DNA of 64,000 nucleotides, from NCBI RefSeq assembly GCF_034064985.1, contig NZ_CP139249.1, positions 248,001-312,000 on the forward strand. The letters are read 5' to 3'. The notes beneath the pieces are model-generated. The model worked only from the letters and a program-made list of their open reading frames with translations, was not told the origin of the DNA and searched no databases. A program made the translations under genes and the position numbers. This document shows, in pieces, positions 1 to 9,200 of this stretch; the stretch's first letter is position 1, and every line of letters starts with the position of its first letter. Origin of the DNA: Acinetobacter pittii. GTDB taxonomy: Bacteria; Pseudomonadota; Gammaproteobacteria; Pseudomonadales; Moraxellaceae.

Positions 1-118
1 CAGTAACCACAAAGCGTAATCCAATCACTTTTAGGTCTGGACGATACTTGCGAATATCGAATTCTTTACCCGATTCAAATTGATTGAGTTGGGTATTTTT
101 CTCTAAAAACTTTACCAT
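1..118 (-). CDS. Hypothetical protein, 3' part outside window
   Basis: Only the first 39 codons are visible. The ATG at 118 is preceded by a good Shine-Dalgarno (AGAGGAC, 7 nt away) and the frame stays open to the window edge. The visible part starts MVKFLEKNTQLNQFESGKE and is polar, with no signal peptide or membrane segment. I do not recognise the family. It lies at the edge of the accessory region and points out of the window. Confidence 0.55.
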   Translation of the reverse strand, partial: MVKFLEKNTQLNQFESGKEFDIRKYRPDLKVIGLRFVVT

Positions 119-347
119 TTTTTGGTCCTCTGATTGATGTGCCAAAAAAATAATATCTGTTTAAAAAATCTTTAAAAAACCAAGCTTTAATTATGTTTTT
201 TAATCTTTTTAATTGAGTGTGGTTACTTACTGTTATTTAAAAATAAGGCGCACTAATCCCTGATTGTTAAATCATGTATAAGTAGTGGAGTAGTACGCTG
301 AAAACAGTAAGTTGATTTAATCTAAATTGAATGAATAATGTAATAAT

Positions 348-1067
348 TTAAATATCTTGCGAGAGAAGAAACGGCAGATTATTTGTTGAAGGCTGCGTTA
401 AGCATTCTCGAATTTTGGCAGTATCTAATCTTAAGGTATTTTGAGGAGCATTACTTAGATCATAAAATTTAAAATTGGCTTTACTTAAAAGTTCGCCAGA
501 TTCATTGAATAAAATTACTCCAAATCCACTCACGAATTCTTTACCAGGCTCAGCGAGATCACCGTAAAAAAGTTTAGAAAGCCTAATATGATTTGGCTTA
601 AACTTCTCTAACATTGAAGTAATATCATCGGCAGTTTTAAGCTCTTCCATATAATTTGGACATATAGCATCATCCCATAGATGAAAGTCAGACTCTCTTA
701 ATGAAAAAGCATGTGCTTTTTCATATCTATTATTATAGAAATAAACCATACATATATTTTTAAGTACACTGTATAAATATAAAATACAAAATCTATCATT
801 AGGATTACCTGATTTAATTTTAAAGGCCTTGGTAGGTTCTATATTTTCAAAATCAATAGTATTCAAACTTTGATATCCATCACTATTAAAAAATCTTGTA
901 AATGCTGCTTCATTAATCTTTCTACCAATTGAACCATTTTCTTTATTAATGCGCTTTTGTATTTCCTTAGAAGAATTCTCATTTGCGAGAACATGCTCAT
1001 TCTGAAGGTTGAGATATTCTAAGGAACCAGAAAGTATTAATTTATTAAAATAAAAATAATTAGACAT
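348..1067 (-). CDS. Hypothetical protein, AT-rich insert gene
   Basis: A 239-residue protein that I do not recognise. I chose the ATG at 1067 because AGAGGG lies 6 nt upstream; the frame extends to a TTG at 1196, which lacks such a site. The protein is soluble-looking, with many Asn, Lys and aromatic residues and no signal peptide or clear transmembrane helix. It is divergent from the gene at 1343, and both are clearly more AT-rich than the genes at 2-5 kb. The pair sits between two copies of a 13-bp direct repeat (131-143 and 1863-1875), so it may be a transferred cargo unit. Function unknown. Confidence 0.6.
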   Translation of the reverse strand: MSNYFYFNKLILSGSLEYLNLQNEHVLANENSSKEIQKRINKENGSIGRKINEAAFTRFFNSDGYQSLNTIDFENIEPTKAFKIKSGNPNDRFCILYLYSVLKNICMVYFYNNRYEKAHAFSLRESDFHLWDDAICPNYMEELKTADDITSMLEKFKPNHIRLSKLFYGDLAEPGKEFVSGFGVILFNESGELLSKANFKFYDLSNAPQNTLRLDTAKIRECLTQPSTNNLPFLLSQDI

Positions 1068-1342
1068 TTTTCCCTCTACTTCTGAATGATTGTTCAGATT
1101 AGTTAAATTAAGTTTCATAACCTTCTGCTTTCCTAAAGCGTTTAAGCAGGGGTTATGGGATGAAGAGAGGTTAGACTGGGTTAAGATTTTCGTCAAGTAG
1201 GTTTTTTTTATAAGATATTGATATTATTTATTTTTTTTGGTTTCTCACCCCAAATTACCTGAGGGAAATCGGGAAGGTATTTACTTAAATGAATAATTTA
1301 AGTTACATTTGGTAACATTGTTTTGCCTGTGGTTATATATCT

Positions 1343-1825
1343 ATGCAGTTTATTTATTTACCAGAAAATATTTATTTCGCTTTAGAAGATAATCATAATT
1401 TATCAATTAAAAATATTATGGAAATTTCTAAAAGGGGAAGAGCAACTGCTTATAGATATAAAGTTGCTTATAAAAAATTAAAAGGGAATCCAAATAATTT
1501 TCAATTAATTCACAAATATGAGAAAATAAATATTTCAGGCTTTAGAAAAAACAATAATCAGAAAAAAGATTTAAGTTGTTTTATCGAGTCTTTATTGCAA
1601 GATAATGGGTTTATATCAACTGCTGATTTAATAAGTAAATTTTATAAAAAATATCCAATATATAGAGGTCAAACAAAAAATAATTTTAATAAATACTTTA
1701 AAATGGTGCGCGATGATTTGGAAAGGCAGAAGATATCTTATAAATTATTTATTAGAAAATCTCACATGGTAAAGATAGGTTTCCATACTGTCGAGAATCC
1801 CAATTTTGGATCTTCGGACTGCTAA
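1343..1825 (+). CDS. Hypothetical basic protein, possible DNA-binding
   Basis: A 160-residue, strongly basic and Asn/Lys-rich protein. Residues about 22-45 (SIKNIMEISKRGRATAYRYK) look like a helix-turn-helix, with RGRATAYRYK as a plausible recognition helix. Residues 75-125 may form a second small helical domain. I do not recognise a family. No strong Shine-Dalgarno precedes the ATG. It is divergent from the gene ending at 348 and may regulate it; this is inference. The very high AT content suggests recent acquisition. Confidence 0.55.
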   Translation: MQFIYLPENIYFALEDNHNLSIKNIMEISKRGRATAYRYKVAYKKLKGNPNNFQLIHKYEKINISGFRKNNNQKKDLSCFIESLLQDNGFISTADLISKFYKKYPIYRGQTKNNFNKYFKMVRDDLERQKISYKLFIRKSHMVKIGFHTVENPNFGSSDC

Positions 1826-1880
1826 AACGTTTGCCTGTTTATTCTTAAAATTCATTCGTGTTTGATTGATGTGCCTTAAT

Positions 1881-1917
1881 AAAAAAAAGACCTTAAGCTA
1901 TTAAAGCTTTAAGGTCT
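1881..1917 (-). terminator. Rho-independent terminator of the 4640-1931 gene group
   Basis: AGACCTTAAGC and GCTTTAAGGTCT form a stem, followed on the minus strand by a run of eight T. It lies just downstream of the stop codon at 1931. Confidence 0.7.
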
Positions 1918-1930
1918 ATCTACGGTTCTG

Positions 1931-2209
1931 TTAGTAATCACTAGGTAATAGAATCGTTGTTAATGTCCTATCTGCTTCAGTGATAACCCAAATTTTCTCC
2001 TTGTCAAAATTGTAGCTTGAGAGAATCCGGAGATCCTCAATCAAAGCCTGTTCATTTGCTTCAAGGTCAGGTTCATTTAAATTACCCCAGTCGCCATGTT
2101 GATGTCGATGAAGTAAATCGAAAGGAGTAATGCATTTTTGAGTCATGAACTCTACTGCATTTTTAGTAGTCACGACTTTTCCCAAAGCGAATAAGATATG
2201 CCTTGTCAT
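1931..2209 (-). CDS. Hypothetical protein, last gene of island operon
   Basis: A 92-residue acidic soluble protein beginning MTRHILFALGKVVTTKNAVE. I do not recognise a characterised family, though I have the impression that short proteins of this kind recur in Acinetobacter islands and plasmids. It is co-directional with the next two upstream genes, and the terminator at 1881-1917 closes the group. No catalytic motif is visible. Confidence 0.55.
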   Translation of the reverse strand: MTRHILFALGKVVTTKNAVEFMTQKCITPFDLLHRHQHGDWGNLNEPDLEANEQALIEDLRILSSYNFDKEKIWVITEADRTLTTILLPSDY

Positions 2210-2269
2210 AAAATAGCCTTAGATAAAAGTTAGAAAGAGGTTTTGTAGGAGAGGGTGCTGTAAACAGCT

Positions 2270-2614
2270 TTAGATCGCTGTCAAAGAATGATTGTTGAAT
2301 ATGTCATTCGGAACATAGATTAATATGCCTTCATTATCATTAAGCAATACATAAACCTCATACCAATTCTCTTTCTTTTCGACATATTCCACTTCACCTA
2401 AGTGAAGCTTATCGCTCAGACTAAAGGTCAGATTGGCAAGTGGTTCAGATAAATCAGATTCATCTTCACAAATAATAAACCACCCATGTAGGGTGGCTTG
2501 ATAAGGCTCATTGTACTGTTGCTCTAAAGTCAGAATGTGATTGGAAATACTGTCCTTAATCGCTTCATTCTCTAGATGTGATAAATCATCTTTGGTCTTA
2601 ATGCACTTCATCAT
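2270..2614 (-). CDS. Hypothetical protein, overlaps upstream gene
   Basis: A 114-residue acidic protein. The start is the first of two adjacent ATG codons (2614), with GGGGAAG about 8 nt upstream, so the gene overlaps the end of the previous gene by 17 bp; this suggests translational coupling. A longer frame to 2668 has weaker support. The C-terminal half (WYEVYVLLNDNEGILIYVP) looks like beta strands of a small mixed domain. No known family is recognised. Confidence 0.55.
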   Translation of the reverse strand: MMKCIKTKDDLSHLENEAIKDSISNHILTLEQQYNEPYQATLHGWFIICEDESDLSEPLANLTFSLSDKLHLGEVEYVEKKENWYEVYVLLNDNEGILIYVPNDIFNNHSLTAI

Positions 2615-3128
2615 GCGTTTCTTCCCCAACTTCGGATTCGATAGATTGATTCTTAGGTTTTGGACCACGTTTGGCAGGAATCTTAGTCACTATATTCTCT
2701 TGAATATCAGTTTTACCTACCATTTCTTCAAGGCGAAGAGGCCATAGTTCATATTCCTCTATCACTTCCAGTAAACGGGCTGTTTGGGGGTGTAAGCGAA
2801 TGACCTGTTGATCAACTAAAGCAGCACCCAAGAAACTATAGTTATTAACTGATTTTCCTATGAATAAGTCCTTCAAGGCAGTTGCATGGAAAGGTTTCCC
2901 AGACTGCAATAATTCTTTGATCGTTTTGAGGATGTCATCTACCTTGATGAGTTCAGAACTAAATCCACCAGATGATTCATTGTGGCTCAAAGCAATACCA
3001 AGAGATAAATCATCATTGTCTTGCCAAAGTTGGTAATGCAATTGGCCTTTAGAGCGTTCCGAAAGCTTATTGCAAATAAAGGTTTTGATGAGGGTTTGAT
3101 TAACCTTATCGAATACGCGTTGTTGCAT
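2598..3128 (-). CDS. Hypothetical protein with basic tail
   Basis: A 176-residue protein. I chose the ATG at 3128 because AAGGA lies upstream; an in-frame ATG at 3176 would fall inside the terminator hairpin of the preceding gene. The body is mixed alpha/beta, and the C-terminus has a short basic stretch (PAKRGPKPKNQS) resembling an AT-hook-like or nucleic-acid-contacting tail. It heads a coupled group with the two genes downstream. Function unknown; binding DNA is a guess from the tail only. Confidence 0.55.
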   Translation of the reverse strand: MQQRVFDKVNQTLIKTFICNKLSERSKGQLHYQLWQDNDDLSLGIALSHNESSGGFSSELIKVDDILKTIKELLQSGKPFHATALKDLFIGKSVNNYSFLGAALVDQQVIRLHPQTARLLEVIEEYELWPLRLEEMVGKTDIQENIVTKIPAKRGPKPKNQSIESEVGEETHDEVH

Positions 3129-3151
3129 GTTGAAATTCCTTAGAAATAAAA

Positions 3152-3182
3152 AATCCCGATGACCTTTAAAGATCATCGGGAT
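3152..3182 (-). terminator. Terminator after secreted protein gene
   Basis: A perfect 10-bp stem (ATCCCGATGA with TCATCGGGAT) is followed on the minus strand by a T run. It separates the gene ending at 3206 from the group starting at 3128. Confidence 0.75.
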
Positions 3183-3205
3183 TGATAAATTGATAATGGG
3201 TTTGG

Positions 3206-3655
3206 TTAAAACATTGCATCACATGATGCTATGTCTTTCGCTACAGCTTTAATACTGTGAGGATTAGGCGTAAAAGTTGTTATCTTCTTATTATTCACGA
3301 AGACATCAATTTTCTTGGCTTTGGCAATACCATGAGAAAAATCATACCAAGCATTAGCTCCATTGCGCCATTTGGTTGAACCCGCAGGAGCAACAGAAGT
3401 TTTTCCGTCCAATAGGAAGGATAATGGGTATTTAGAGTCAGTATTTTCATACCGATTTTTCTTTGTTTGTAGATTTGCAGAATGATCATAATCATCACCT
3501 GCACCTTCATTACAGGCTACCCAAAGTGTATTACCCTTAGTATCTTGAATCGAATATTCAATAAAACCTTGAGCATAGCTTGATTGCCATACATTCGGTG
3601 TCGCGTGGGCAAAGCCAGCAAAAGTGAGTAATGAAACAAGTAATATATTTTTCAT
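3206..3655 (-). CDS. Secreted hypothetical protein
   Basis: A 149-residue exported protein. Residues 1-18 are a standard signal peptide (MKNILLVSLLTFAGFAHA, cleavage after AHA). The mature part has two cysteines, in WVACNEGAG and near the C-terminus in IASCDAMF, which could pair in the periplasm. The family is unknown to me. It is flanked by two hairpins and so may be its own transcription unit, next to another secreted protein gene (3712-4038) in the same orientation. Confidence 0.6.
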   Translation of the reverse strand: MKNILLVSLLTFAGFAHATPNVWQSSYAQGFIEYSIQDTKGNTLWVACNEGAGDDYDHSANLQTKKNRYENTDSKYPLSFLLDGKTSVAPAGSTKWRNGANAWYDFSHGIAKAKKIDVFVNNKKITTFTPNPHSIKAVAKDIASCDAMF

Positions 3656-3677
3656 TGTTATTCCAGAAAAGAATTTT

Positions 3678-3700
3678 AGATGAGGGAGTCTCCCTCATCT
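3678..3700 (-). terminator. Hairpin after gene 3712-4038
   Basis: AGATGAGGGA and TCCCTCATCT form a 10-bp stem with a 3-nt loop immediately downstream of the minus-strand gene that ends at 3712. The T run after it is interrupted, so it may be a weak terminator or an mRNA-end stabiliser. Confidence 0.45.
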
Positions 3701-3711
3701 ATTCGTGTAGG

Positions 3712-4038
3712 TTAACTTACTTTAGAGGGAGTACGTTTGCATGGTCGAATACTTTGAATGTATTGACCATCTCCCGTGTCGTGAAAGAAACCATATTTTG
3801 ACTGAATTTCCAGACATTGACCTTTTTTAAAGGGTTTAAGCTGTTCTGCAACCTTTACGGGAAGTGCATACAGATTGAGGGTGACTTCACCTTTAGTGGT
3901 ATAGAATACGACTGCTTCTTCACCAAAATCAATGGGTTGTTTCAAGGTGATTTTTTCAGTTTTCGCCGTTGCTACAGAGCACATCAATAAACTAAGTAAG
4001 CCACAAGTCAGTAGCTGAACCATTTTTATGGTTTTCAT
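3712..4038 (-). CDS. Secreted hypothetical protein
   Basis: A 108-residue protein with a signal peptide (MKTIKMVQLLTCGLLSLLMC, cleavage probably after SVATA). The mature region has two cysteines (KGQCLEIQ and IRPCKRT) that could form a disulfide. It lies in the same orientation as the neighbouring secreted protein and the gene at 4101. No recognised domain; periplasmic or surface location is inferred from the signal. Confidence 0.6.
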   Translation of the reverse strand: MKTIKMVQLLTCGLLSLLMCSVATAKTEKITLKQPIDFGEEAVVFYTTKGEVTLNLYALPVKVAEQLKPFKKGQCLEIQSKYGFFHDTGDGQYIQSIRPCKRTPSKVS

Positions 4039-4100
4039 GATTGTTCTTCCTGATAGATGAATGAAAGTAAGTCCTTTGAGTTGATATCAATTCCGATACA

Positions 4101-4640
4101 TTATCGGCGCTGTTCAACCTTTTGTACCTCACGCTGTACGCAAGCATTCCAAGGGGGCGAGCTTTCAACATATTGAGAGCAGTTTCTTAAAGCACCCATA
4201 GAAGCCTGTTGCATGGTGCCAAGCATTTGTCCATACGCATCAATATCAGCAATTGAGACATCACCTGCACGTTTGGTTTGAGCTGAATACTGACGTTGGG
4301 TAGCTTGTTCAGCTTTCCTTTGCTGTTCCAATGCTTGTTGAGCGCGAAGTTCCTGCTGCTTTAACACTAAATATTCTTCCTTAGTATTAAAGTCAGCAAA
4401 GCCAGTAATTTCTCCGTCAGCGTTGTATTTCAAAGCCCGCCATACAGTTTTACCTTTTTCAGATACGGGGATTATACCGTCAGGTGAACTCATGATTCGT
4501 TGAGCCATTTCCTGTTGTTGCTGAGATTGATAAGAAACCACCAATTCATTAGCGGAATTAGCAACTTGTTGAACATCTGGATTACCAGAGAATGTAGCCA
4601 CTGCAGTCAGTGCAGAGCTAAGTAGATTTGAAAACCCCAT
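4101..4640 (-). CDS. Hypothetical Gln-rich coiled-coil protein
   Basis: A 179-residue protein with a glutamine-rich region and a predicted coiled coil around residues 85-118 (EEYLVLKQQELRAQQALEQQ and following). The N-terminus is mildly hydrophobic but not a clear signal peptide. Two cysteines near the C-terminus (LRNCSQYV and WNACVQRE) suggest a possible disulfide. The start ATG at 4640 faces the regulator at 4759 across a short spacer with two palindromes. Function unknown. Confidence 0.55.
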   Translation of the reverse strand: MGFSNLLSSALTAVATFSGNPDVQQVANSANELVVSYQSQQQQEMAQRIMSSPDGIIPVSEKGKTVWRALKYNADGEITGFADFNTKEEYLVLKQQELRAQQALEQQRKAEQATQRQYSAQTKRAGDVSIADIDAYGQMLGTMQQASMGALRNCSQYVESSPPWNACVQREVQKVEQRR

Positions 4641-4700
4641 CTTTATGCACCTTATATTTTCTCGTTAGAAAGTGAAGATTTAGTTCTGAATTCAGGATTA

Positions 4701-4746
4701 GTTACATATTAAATGTATCTATATTGGGTACAAAATATATTGTATC
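4701..4746. promoter_or_regulatory. Two operator-like palindromes upstream of XRE gene
   Basis: GTTACATATTAAATGTATC (4701-4719) and GTACAAAATATATTGTATC (4728-4746) are imperfect inverted repeats sharing TACA/TGTATC arms. They fill the spacer between the divergent genes at 4640 and 4759. By position they are probable binding sites for the adjacent XRE regulator. Confidence 0.5.
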
Positions 4747-4758
4747 GATAATAGGTAC

Positions 4759-5013
4759 ATGACAGCAAGTATCAATACCCCTGAAATGCAGGCTTTAACT
4801 AAGTGGTTGAAGCAAATGCGGGAAGAACAACACCTCACTATGCGAGCATTAGCTGAACGCATGGGTAAACCACACTCGTATGTTCAAAAGGTTGAACAAG
4901 GCGAGCGTCGGTTAGATGTTGTCGAGTATGTTTGGTATTGCCGTATACTTGGAATTACCCCAGAGGAGGGGTTAGAGCAGATTAGGCAAGCGATTCCAGC
5001 ATCAAAAAATTGA
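4759..5013 (+). CDS. XRE-family transcriptional regulator
   Basis: An 84-residue helix-turn-helix protein. The HTH_3 core spans about residues 14-70 (LKQMREEQHLTMRALAERMG, then SYVQKVEQGERRLDV), the Cro/C1-type fold. It lacks any effector domain, so it probably acts as a simple repressor. The spacer upstream holds two palindromes. A convergent paralogue lies at 5044-5283, and the two share the frame LKxWLKQxRE...GKPxxY...VExGxxRLxV. Regulation of the divergent gene at 4101-4640 is inferred from layout. Confidence 0.8.
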   Translation: MTASINTPEMQALTKWLKQMREEQHLTMRALAERMGKPHSYVQKVEQGERRLDVVEYVWYCRILGITPEEGLEQIRQAIPASKN

Positions 5014-5043
5014 TATGGATCATAATAACTATTAAGAAGAGAT

Positions 5044-5283
5044 TTACTTGTTTTGCTCTTGAGGATCAAGATCAATTAAGCGAATACCCTGATGAGGGTC
5101 AATATTCAAGGCTTGGCAATAATAAATAAATTCAATGACCTCCAAGCGATAATCACCATGTTCCACATCTTCAATGTATTGCAAAGGTTTGCCCAGCCTA
5201 TGAGCTAATTGCTGTTGAGTTAGATCATTGAATTCGCGTTGCTGTTTGAGCCACTCTTTCAAAGCTTTCATTTTCATCTCCAT
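5044..5283 (-). CDS. XRE-family regulator, paralogue of 4759-5013
   Basis: A 79-residue HTH_3 protein (LKQQREFNDLTQQQLAHRLG as first helices, YIEDVEHGDYRLEV after them). It is clearly related to its convergent neighbour, including the shared FIYYC/YVWYC motif. The start is uncertain: ATG codons occur at 5283, 5277 and 5271, and GGAG best fits the one at 5271. It begins only 4 bp after the stop of a small gene at 5288-5446, so the two are probably co-transcribed. Target unknown. Confidence 0.75.
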   Translation of the reverse strand: MEMKMKALKEWLKQQREFNDLTQQQLAHRLGKPLQYIEDVEHGDYRLEVIEFIYYCQALNIDPHQGIRLIDLDPQEQNK

Positions 5284-5287
5284 GTAC

Positions 5288-5446
5288 TTAGATCATAACT
5301 CCAACTACAGCATGTAGTTTAGTGAGAACATGCGTATCTTGGTCATTGCAGATACGAATAGCATGTGCAATGGACTGGATTTGTGGATGAGGAATTGATG
5401 CAAGAAGATCGGAAACTGTATCAAGCTCAGGAAAGTATTTCTTCAT
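5288..5446 (-). CDS. Small protein, 52 residues
   Basis: An ATG at 5446 with a perfect AAGGAG 7 nt upstream opens a 52-codon frame ending in TAA at 5288. The product begins MKKYFPELDTVSDLL and is helical and soluble-looking. It ends 4 bp before the XRE gene and reads in the same direction, a typical small-gene/regulator pair. I recognise no family; the ribosome site and tight spacing are the support. Confidence 0.55.
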   Translation of the reverse strand: MKKYFPELDTVSDLLASIPHPQIQSIAHAIRICNDQDTHVLTKLHAVVGVMI

Positions 5447-6234
5447 GGTCACTCCTTGGTTAATAGACCATGTAGATAATATCTATGCAAATTCAAGACA
5501 AATACAGGCATTATTATTTTTATGGAAGATAACTAAGAAATATAATTGACTCTAAGCATATATCTGATTGAGGATCAGTAATTGAGACAAGTACAAATAG
5601 GTTGTGTAGATAGTATCTTCTGTTCTTTGATGTAAGCTGTCTATACATGATTTTAAATAGAGTTTAGAAAACTTAAAGTGGATAAGAGCATTTTTTTAAT
5701 AAATTTAGGTGAATAGCCATTGCTATAATAATTAAGAATAAAATTGGTTTTTAGAAATTTTATATTGAGAGGGAAATAGTGTTTGGATATTTTAAGTGAA
5801 AATATTTCTTGATTTTGAAAATAAGTTAAAATATATTGAATGGCATTAGGTTTTTTTGAAAATATTAGAAATAGTTATCAGTTTATAGCCCATAACTTCC
5901 CCAAGGTATGGGTTTTTTTTTATAGAAGATATTTAAAGTTAAATTAAAAATTTAGATGTTTTTTTTTAATAAAACTCTGGATGAATTTATTGGTAAATAT
6001 GAGCCTTATACAAGCAATTTGATGTCTATGCGACACATCCTAAAAATGTTGAATAAGTAAAGTAGTTGAAACCTTAAAATGGCCTCTAGACTTATAGTCT
6101 TGAAGATTTTTTTAGATAAAATTTATAATAAAAGTGTGAACTAGTTAGTAGAATAATTAATTTTTAATTATTGTGTAATTATTCTTATGTTTTTGTGGTA
6201 GATTTTTGTTTATTTTTTTGGATTATTTACAAAA
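5447..6234. other. AT-rich non-coding region before adhesin
   Basis: About 790 bp with no convincing gene on either strand. It contains an isolated plus-strand terminator at 5889-5921 and then a long AT-rich leader to the adhesin start. The terminator has no obvious gene upstream of it, so a gene end may have been lost here. Confidence 0.5.
5889..5921 (+). terminator. Orphan terminator
   Basis: CCCATAAC and GTATGGG form a stem followed by nine T. No plus-strand gene reads into it within the preceding 800 bp. Confidence 0.55.
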
Positions 6235-9200
6235 ATGCAAAACATACTTACTTTTATTAAAAATGGTCAAAAATTTACGTTAGATGCAAGCAATATTAAA
6301 AGTGTAAGAGATACGGGAAATGGTTTTGAAATCACTCTTAAAAGTGGTGAGATAATTCAAGCTGAGTCCTATAGCGTTACTCCTAATACTCAACCAGTGG
6401 AGCAAGTTTCTAGTCAGCAAGTAGAAAATAATTCTGAAGCTGATGAGGAAGTTGAAAAAGAAGAAGTTTTAAAAGAAAAGAGTTTATTGGATTCACAAGC
6501 AATGTTATGGGGTGGTGCTGCGATCGCACTTGGTGGTATTGCGGTAGCAGCATCAGGTAGTGGTGGTAGTGATGGTTCAGCACCTTCTGATCAAACTCCT
6601 CCAGCAAGTTTAACTAAAATATTGTCTAAAGATGGTAAAACGGTAAGTGGTTTAACAGAAGCTGGAGCAACTGTTATAGTTGAAAATTCGGCTGGAAAAG
6701 TAATCGGTTCTGCCAAAGCCGGAGCAGATGGGACATATTTAATTAATTTGGATAAAGCCTATATTAATGGTGAAATACTAAAAGTTTCTGCTCAAGATAC
6801 TGCTGGTAATAGTACTGTTAAACAAGAACTTATCGCTTCTGATATTACAGCTCCTACTTTAACACATGCTATTTCTTCTAACGGTAAAACTATTACAGGT
6901 TTGACAGAGGCTAATTCAACTGTCACCGTCAAAGATTCATCTGGAAAAATTATTGGAACTTCAAAGTCTGATAGTGATGGAAAATATACAGTCATACTAG
7001 ATAAAGCTTATTTAAATGGTGAAAAGCTTACTATTTCTGCTGAAGATTTAGCTGGTAATAAATCAACGATTCAAACAATTTTGGCTGACGATAAAACTGC
7101 GCCAATAGGTTTAACAGCGATTATTGATTCTGCGGGTAAAGCGGTTACAGGTGTAACTGAAGCTAATGCAGCAGTAACAATAAAAAATACGGCGGGAACC
7201 GTAGTCGGTACAGCTACAGCTGATGCCACAGGTAAATACTCGATTATCCTAGATAAAGCTTACTTGAATGGCGAAAGCCTAAATGCAACGGCTGCGGACA
7301 AATCAGGTAATGCTACCGCACCAAAAACAATAGTTGCACCCGACACCACGGCACCTTCAAGTCTGACTGTAACTATTGATGCTTCAGGTAAAGTGGTTAC
7401 AGGTGTGACTGAAGCGAATGCTATTGTAACCGTTAAGAATGCTGCAGGAACTGTAGTTGGTACAGCTACAGCTGATGCTACAGGTAAATATTCAATTACC
7501 CTAGATAAAGCTTATCTAAATGGTGAAAGCTTAAGTGCAACAGCGGCAGATAAATCAGGTAATACTACCGCACCAAAAACAATAGTTGCACCCGACACCA
7601 CGGCACCTTCAAGTCTGACTGTAACTATCGACACAACAGGTAAAGTGGTTGCAGGTGTAACTGAAGCGAATGCTGTTGTAACCGTTAAGAATGCTGCAGG
7701 AACCGTAGTCGGTACAGCTACAGCTGATGCCATAGGTAAATACTCAATTACACTAGATAAAGCTTACTTAAATGGCGAAAGCCTAAATGCAACGGCTGCG
7801 GACAAATCAGGTAATGCTACCGCACCAAAAACAATAGTTGCACCCGACACCACGGCACCTTCAAGTCTGACTGTAACTATTGATGCTGCAGGTAAAGTGG
7901 TTACAGGTACGACTGAGGTGGGTGCTGTTGTAACCGTTAAGAATGCTGCAGGAACTGTAGTTGGTACAGCTACAGCTGATGCTACAGGTAAATATTCAAT
8001 TACCCTAGATAAAGCTTATCTAAATGGTGAAAGCTTAAGTGCAACAGCGGCAGATAAATCAGGTAATACTACCGTACCAAAAACAATAGTTGCACCGGAC
8101 ACCACTGCACCTTCAAGTCTGACTGCAACTATCGACACAACAGGTAAAGTGGTTGCAGGTGTAACTGAAGCGAATGCTGTTGTAACCGTTAAGAATGCTG
8201 CAGGAACCGTAGTCGGTACAGCTACAGCTGATGCCATAGGTAAATACTCAATTACACTAGATAAAGCTTACTTAAATGGCGAAAGCCTAAATGCAACGGC
8301 TGCGGACAAATCAGGTAATGCTACCGCACCAAAAACAATAGTTGCACCCGACACCACGGCACCTTCAAGTCTGACTGTAACTATTGATGCTGCAGGTAAA
8401 GTGGTTACAGGTACGACTGAGGTGGGTGCTGTTGTAACCGTTAAGAATGCTGCAGGAACTGTAGTTGGTACAGCTACAGCTGATGCTACAGGTAAATATT
8501 CAATTACCCTAGATAAAGCTTATCTAAATGGTGAAAGCTTAAGTGCAACAGCGGCAGATAAATCAGGTAATACTACCGTACCAAAAACAATAGTTGCACC
8601 GGACACCACTGCACCTTCAAGTCTGACTGCAACTATCGACACAACAGGTAAAGTGGTTGCAGGTGTAACTGAAGCGAATGCTGTTGTAACCGTTAAGAAT
8701 GCTGCAGGAACCGTAGTCGGTACAGCTACAGCTGATGCTACAGGTAAATATGCAATTACCCTAGATAAAGCTTATCTAAATGGTGAAAGCTTAAGTGCTA
8801 CTGCAGCAGATAAATTAGGTAATGCTACCGCACCAAAAACTATTGTTGCGCCAGATACCACAGCACCTTCAAGCTTAACTGCAACGATTGATGCTGCAGG
8901 TAAAGTGGTTACAGGTACGACTGAGGTGGGTGCTGTTGTAACCGTTAAGAATGCTGCAGGAACTGTAGTTGGTACAGCTACAGCTGATGCTACAGGTAAA
9001 TATTCAATTACCCTAGATAAAGCTTATCTAAATGGTGAAAGCTTAAGTGCAACAGCGGCAGATAAATCAGGTAATACTACCGTACCAAAAACAATAGTTG
9101 CACCGGACACCACTGCACCTTCAAGTTTGACTGCCACTATAGATGCTGCAGGTAAAGTGGTTGCAGGTGTAACTGAAGCGAATGCTGTTGTAACCGTTAA

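Larger units (their letters stand above)
131..1875. repeat. 13-bp direct repeat bounding a two-gene insert
   Basis: TGATTGATGTGCC occurs at 131-143 and again at 1863-1875 in the same orientation. The enclosed 1.7 kb carries two divergent AT-rich genes. The first copy lies just upstream of the start of the gene at 118; the second lies just beyond the terminator of the operon that ends at 1931. The arrangement could be an insertion target duplication, a recombination scar, or chance sharing of upstream sequence. Confidence 0.4.

Noticed and set aside
1..5446. A complete prophage or conjugative element
   Set aside because: No integrase, capsid, replication or transfer gene is recognisable within the window; only an island-like gene style is supported.
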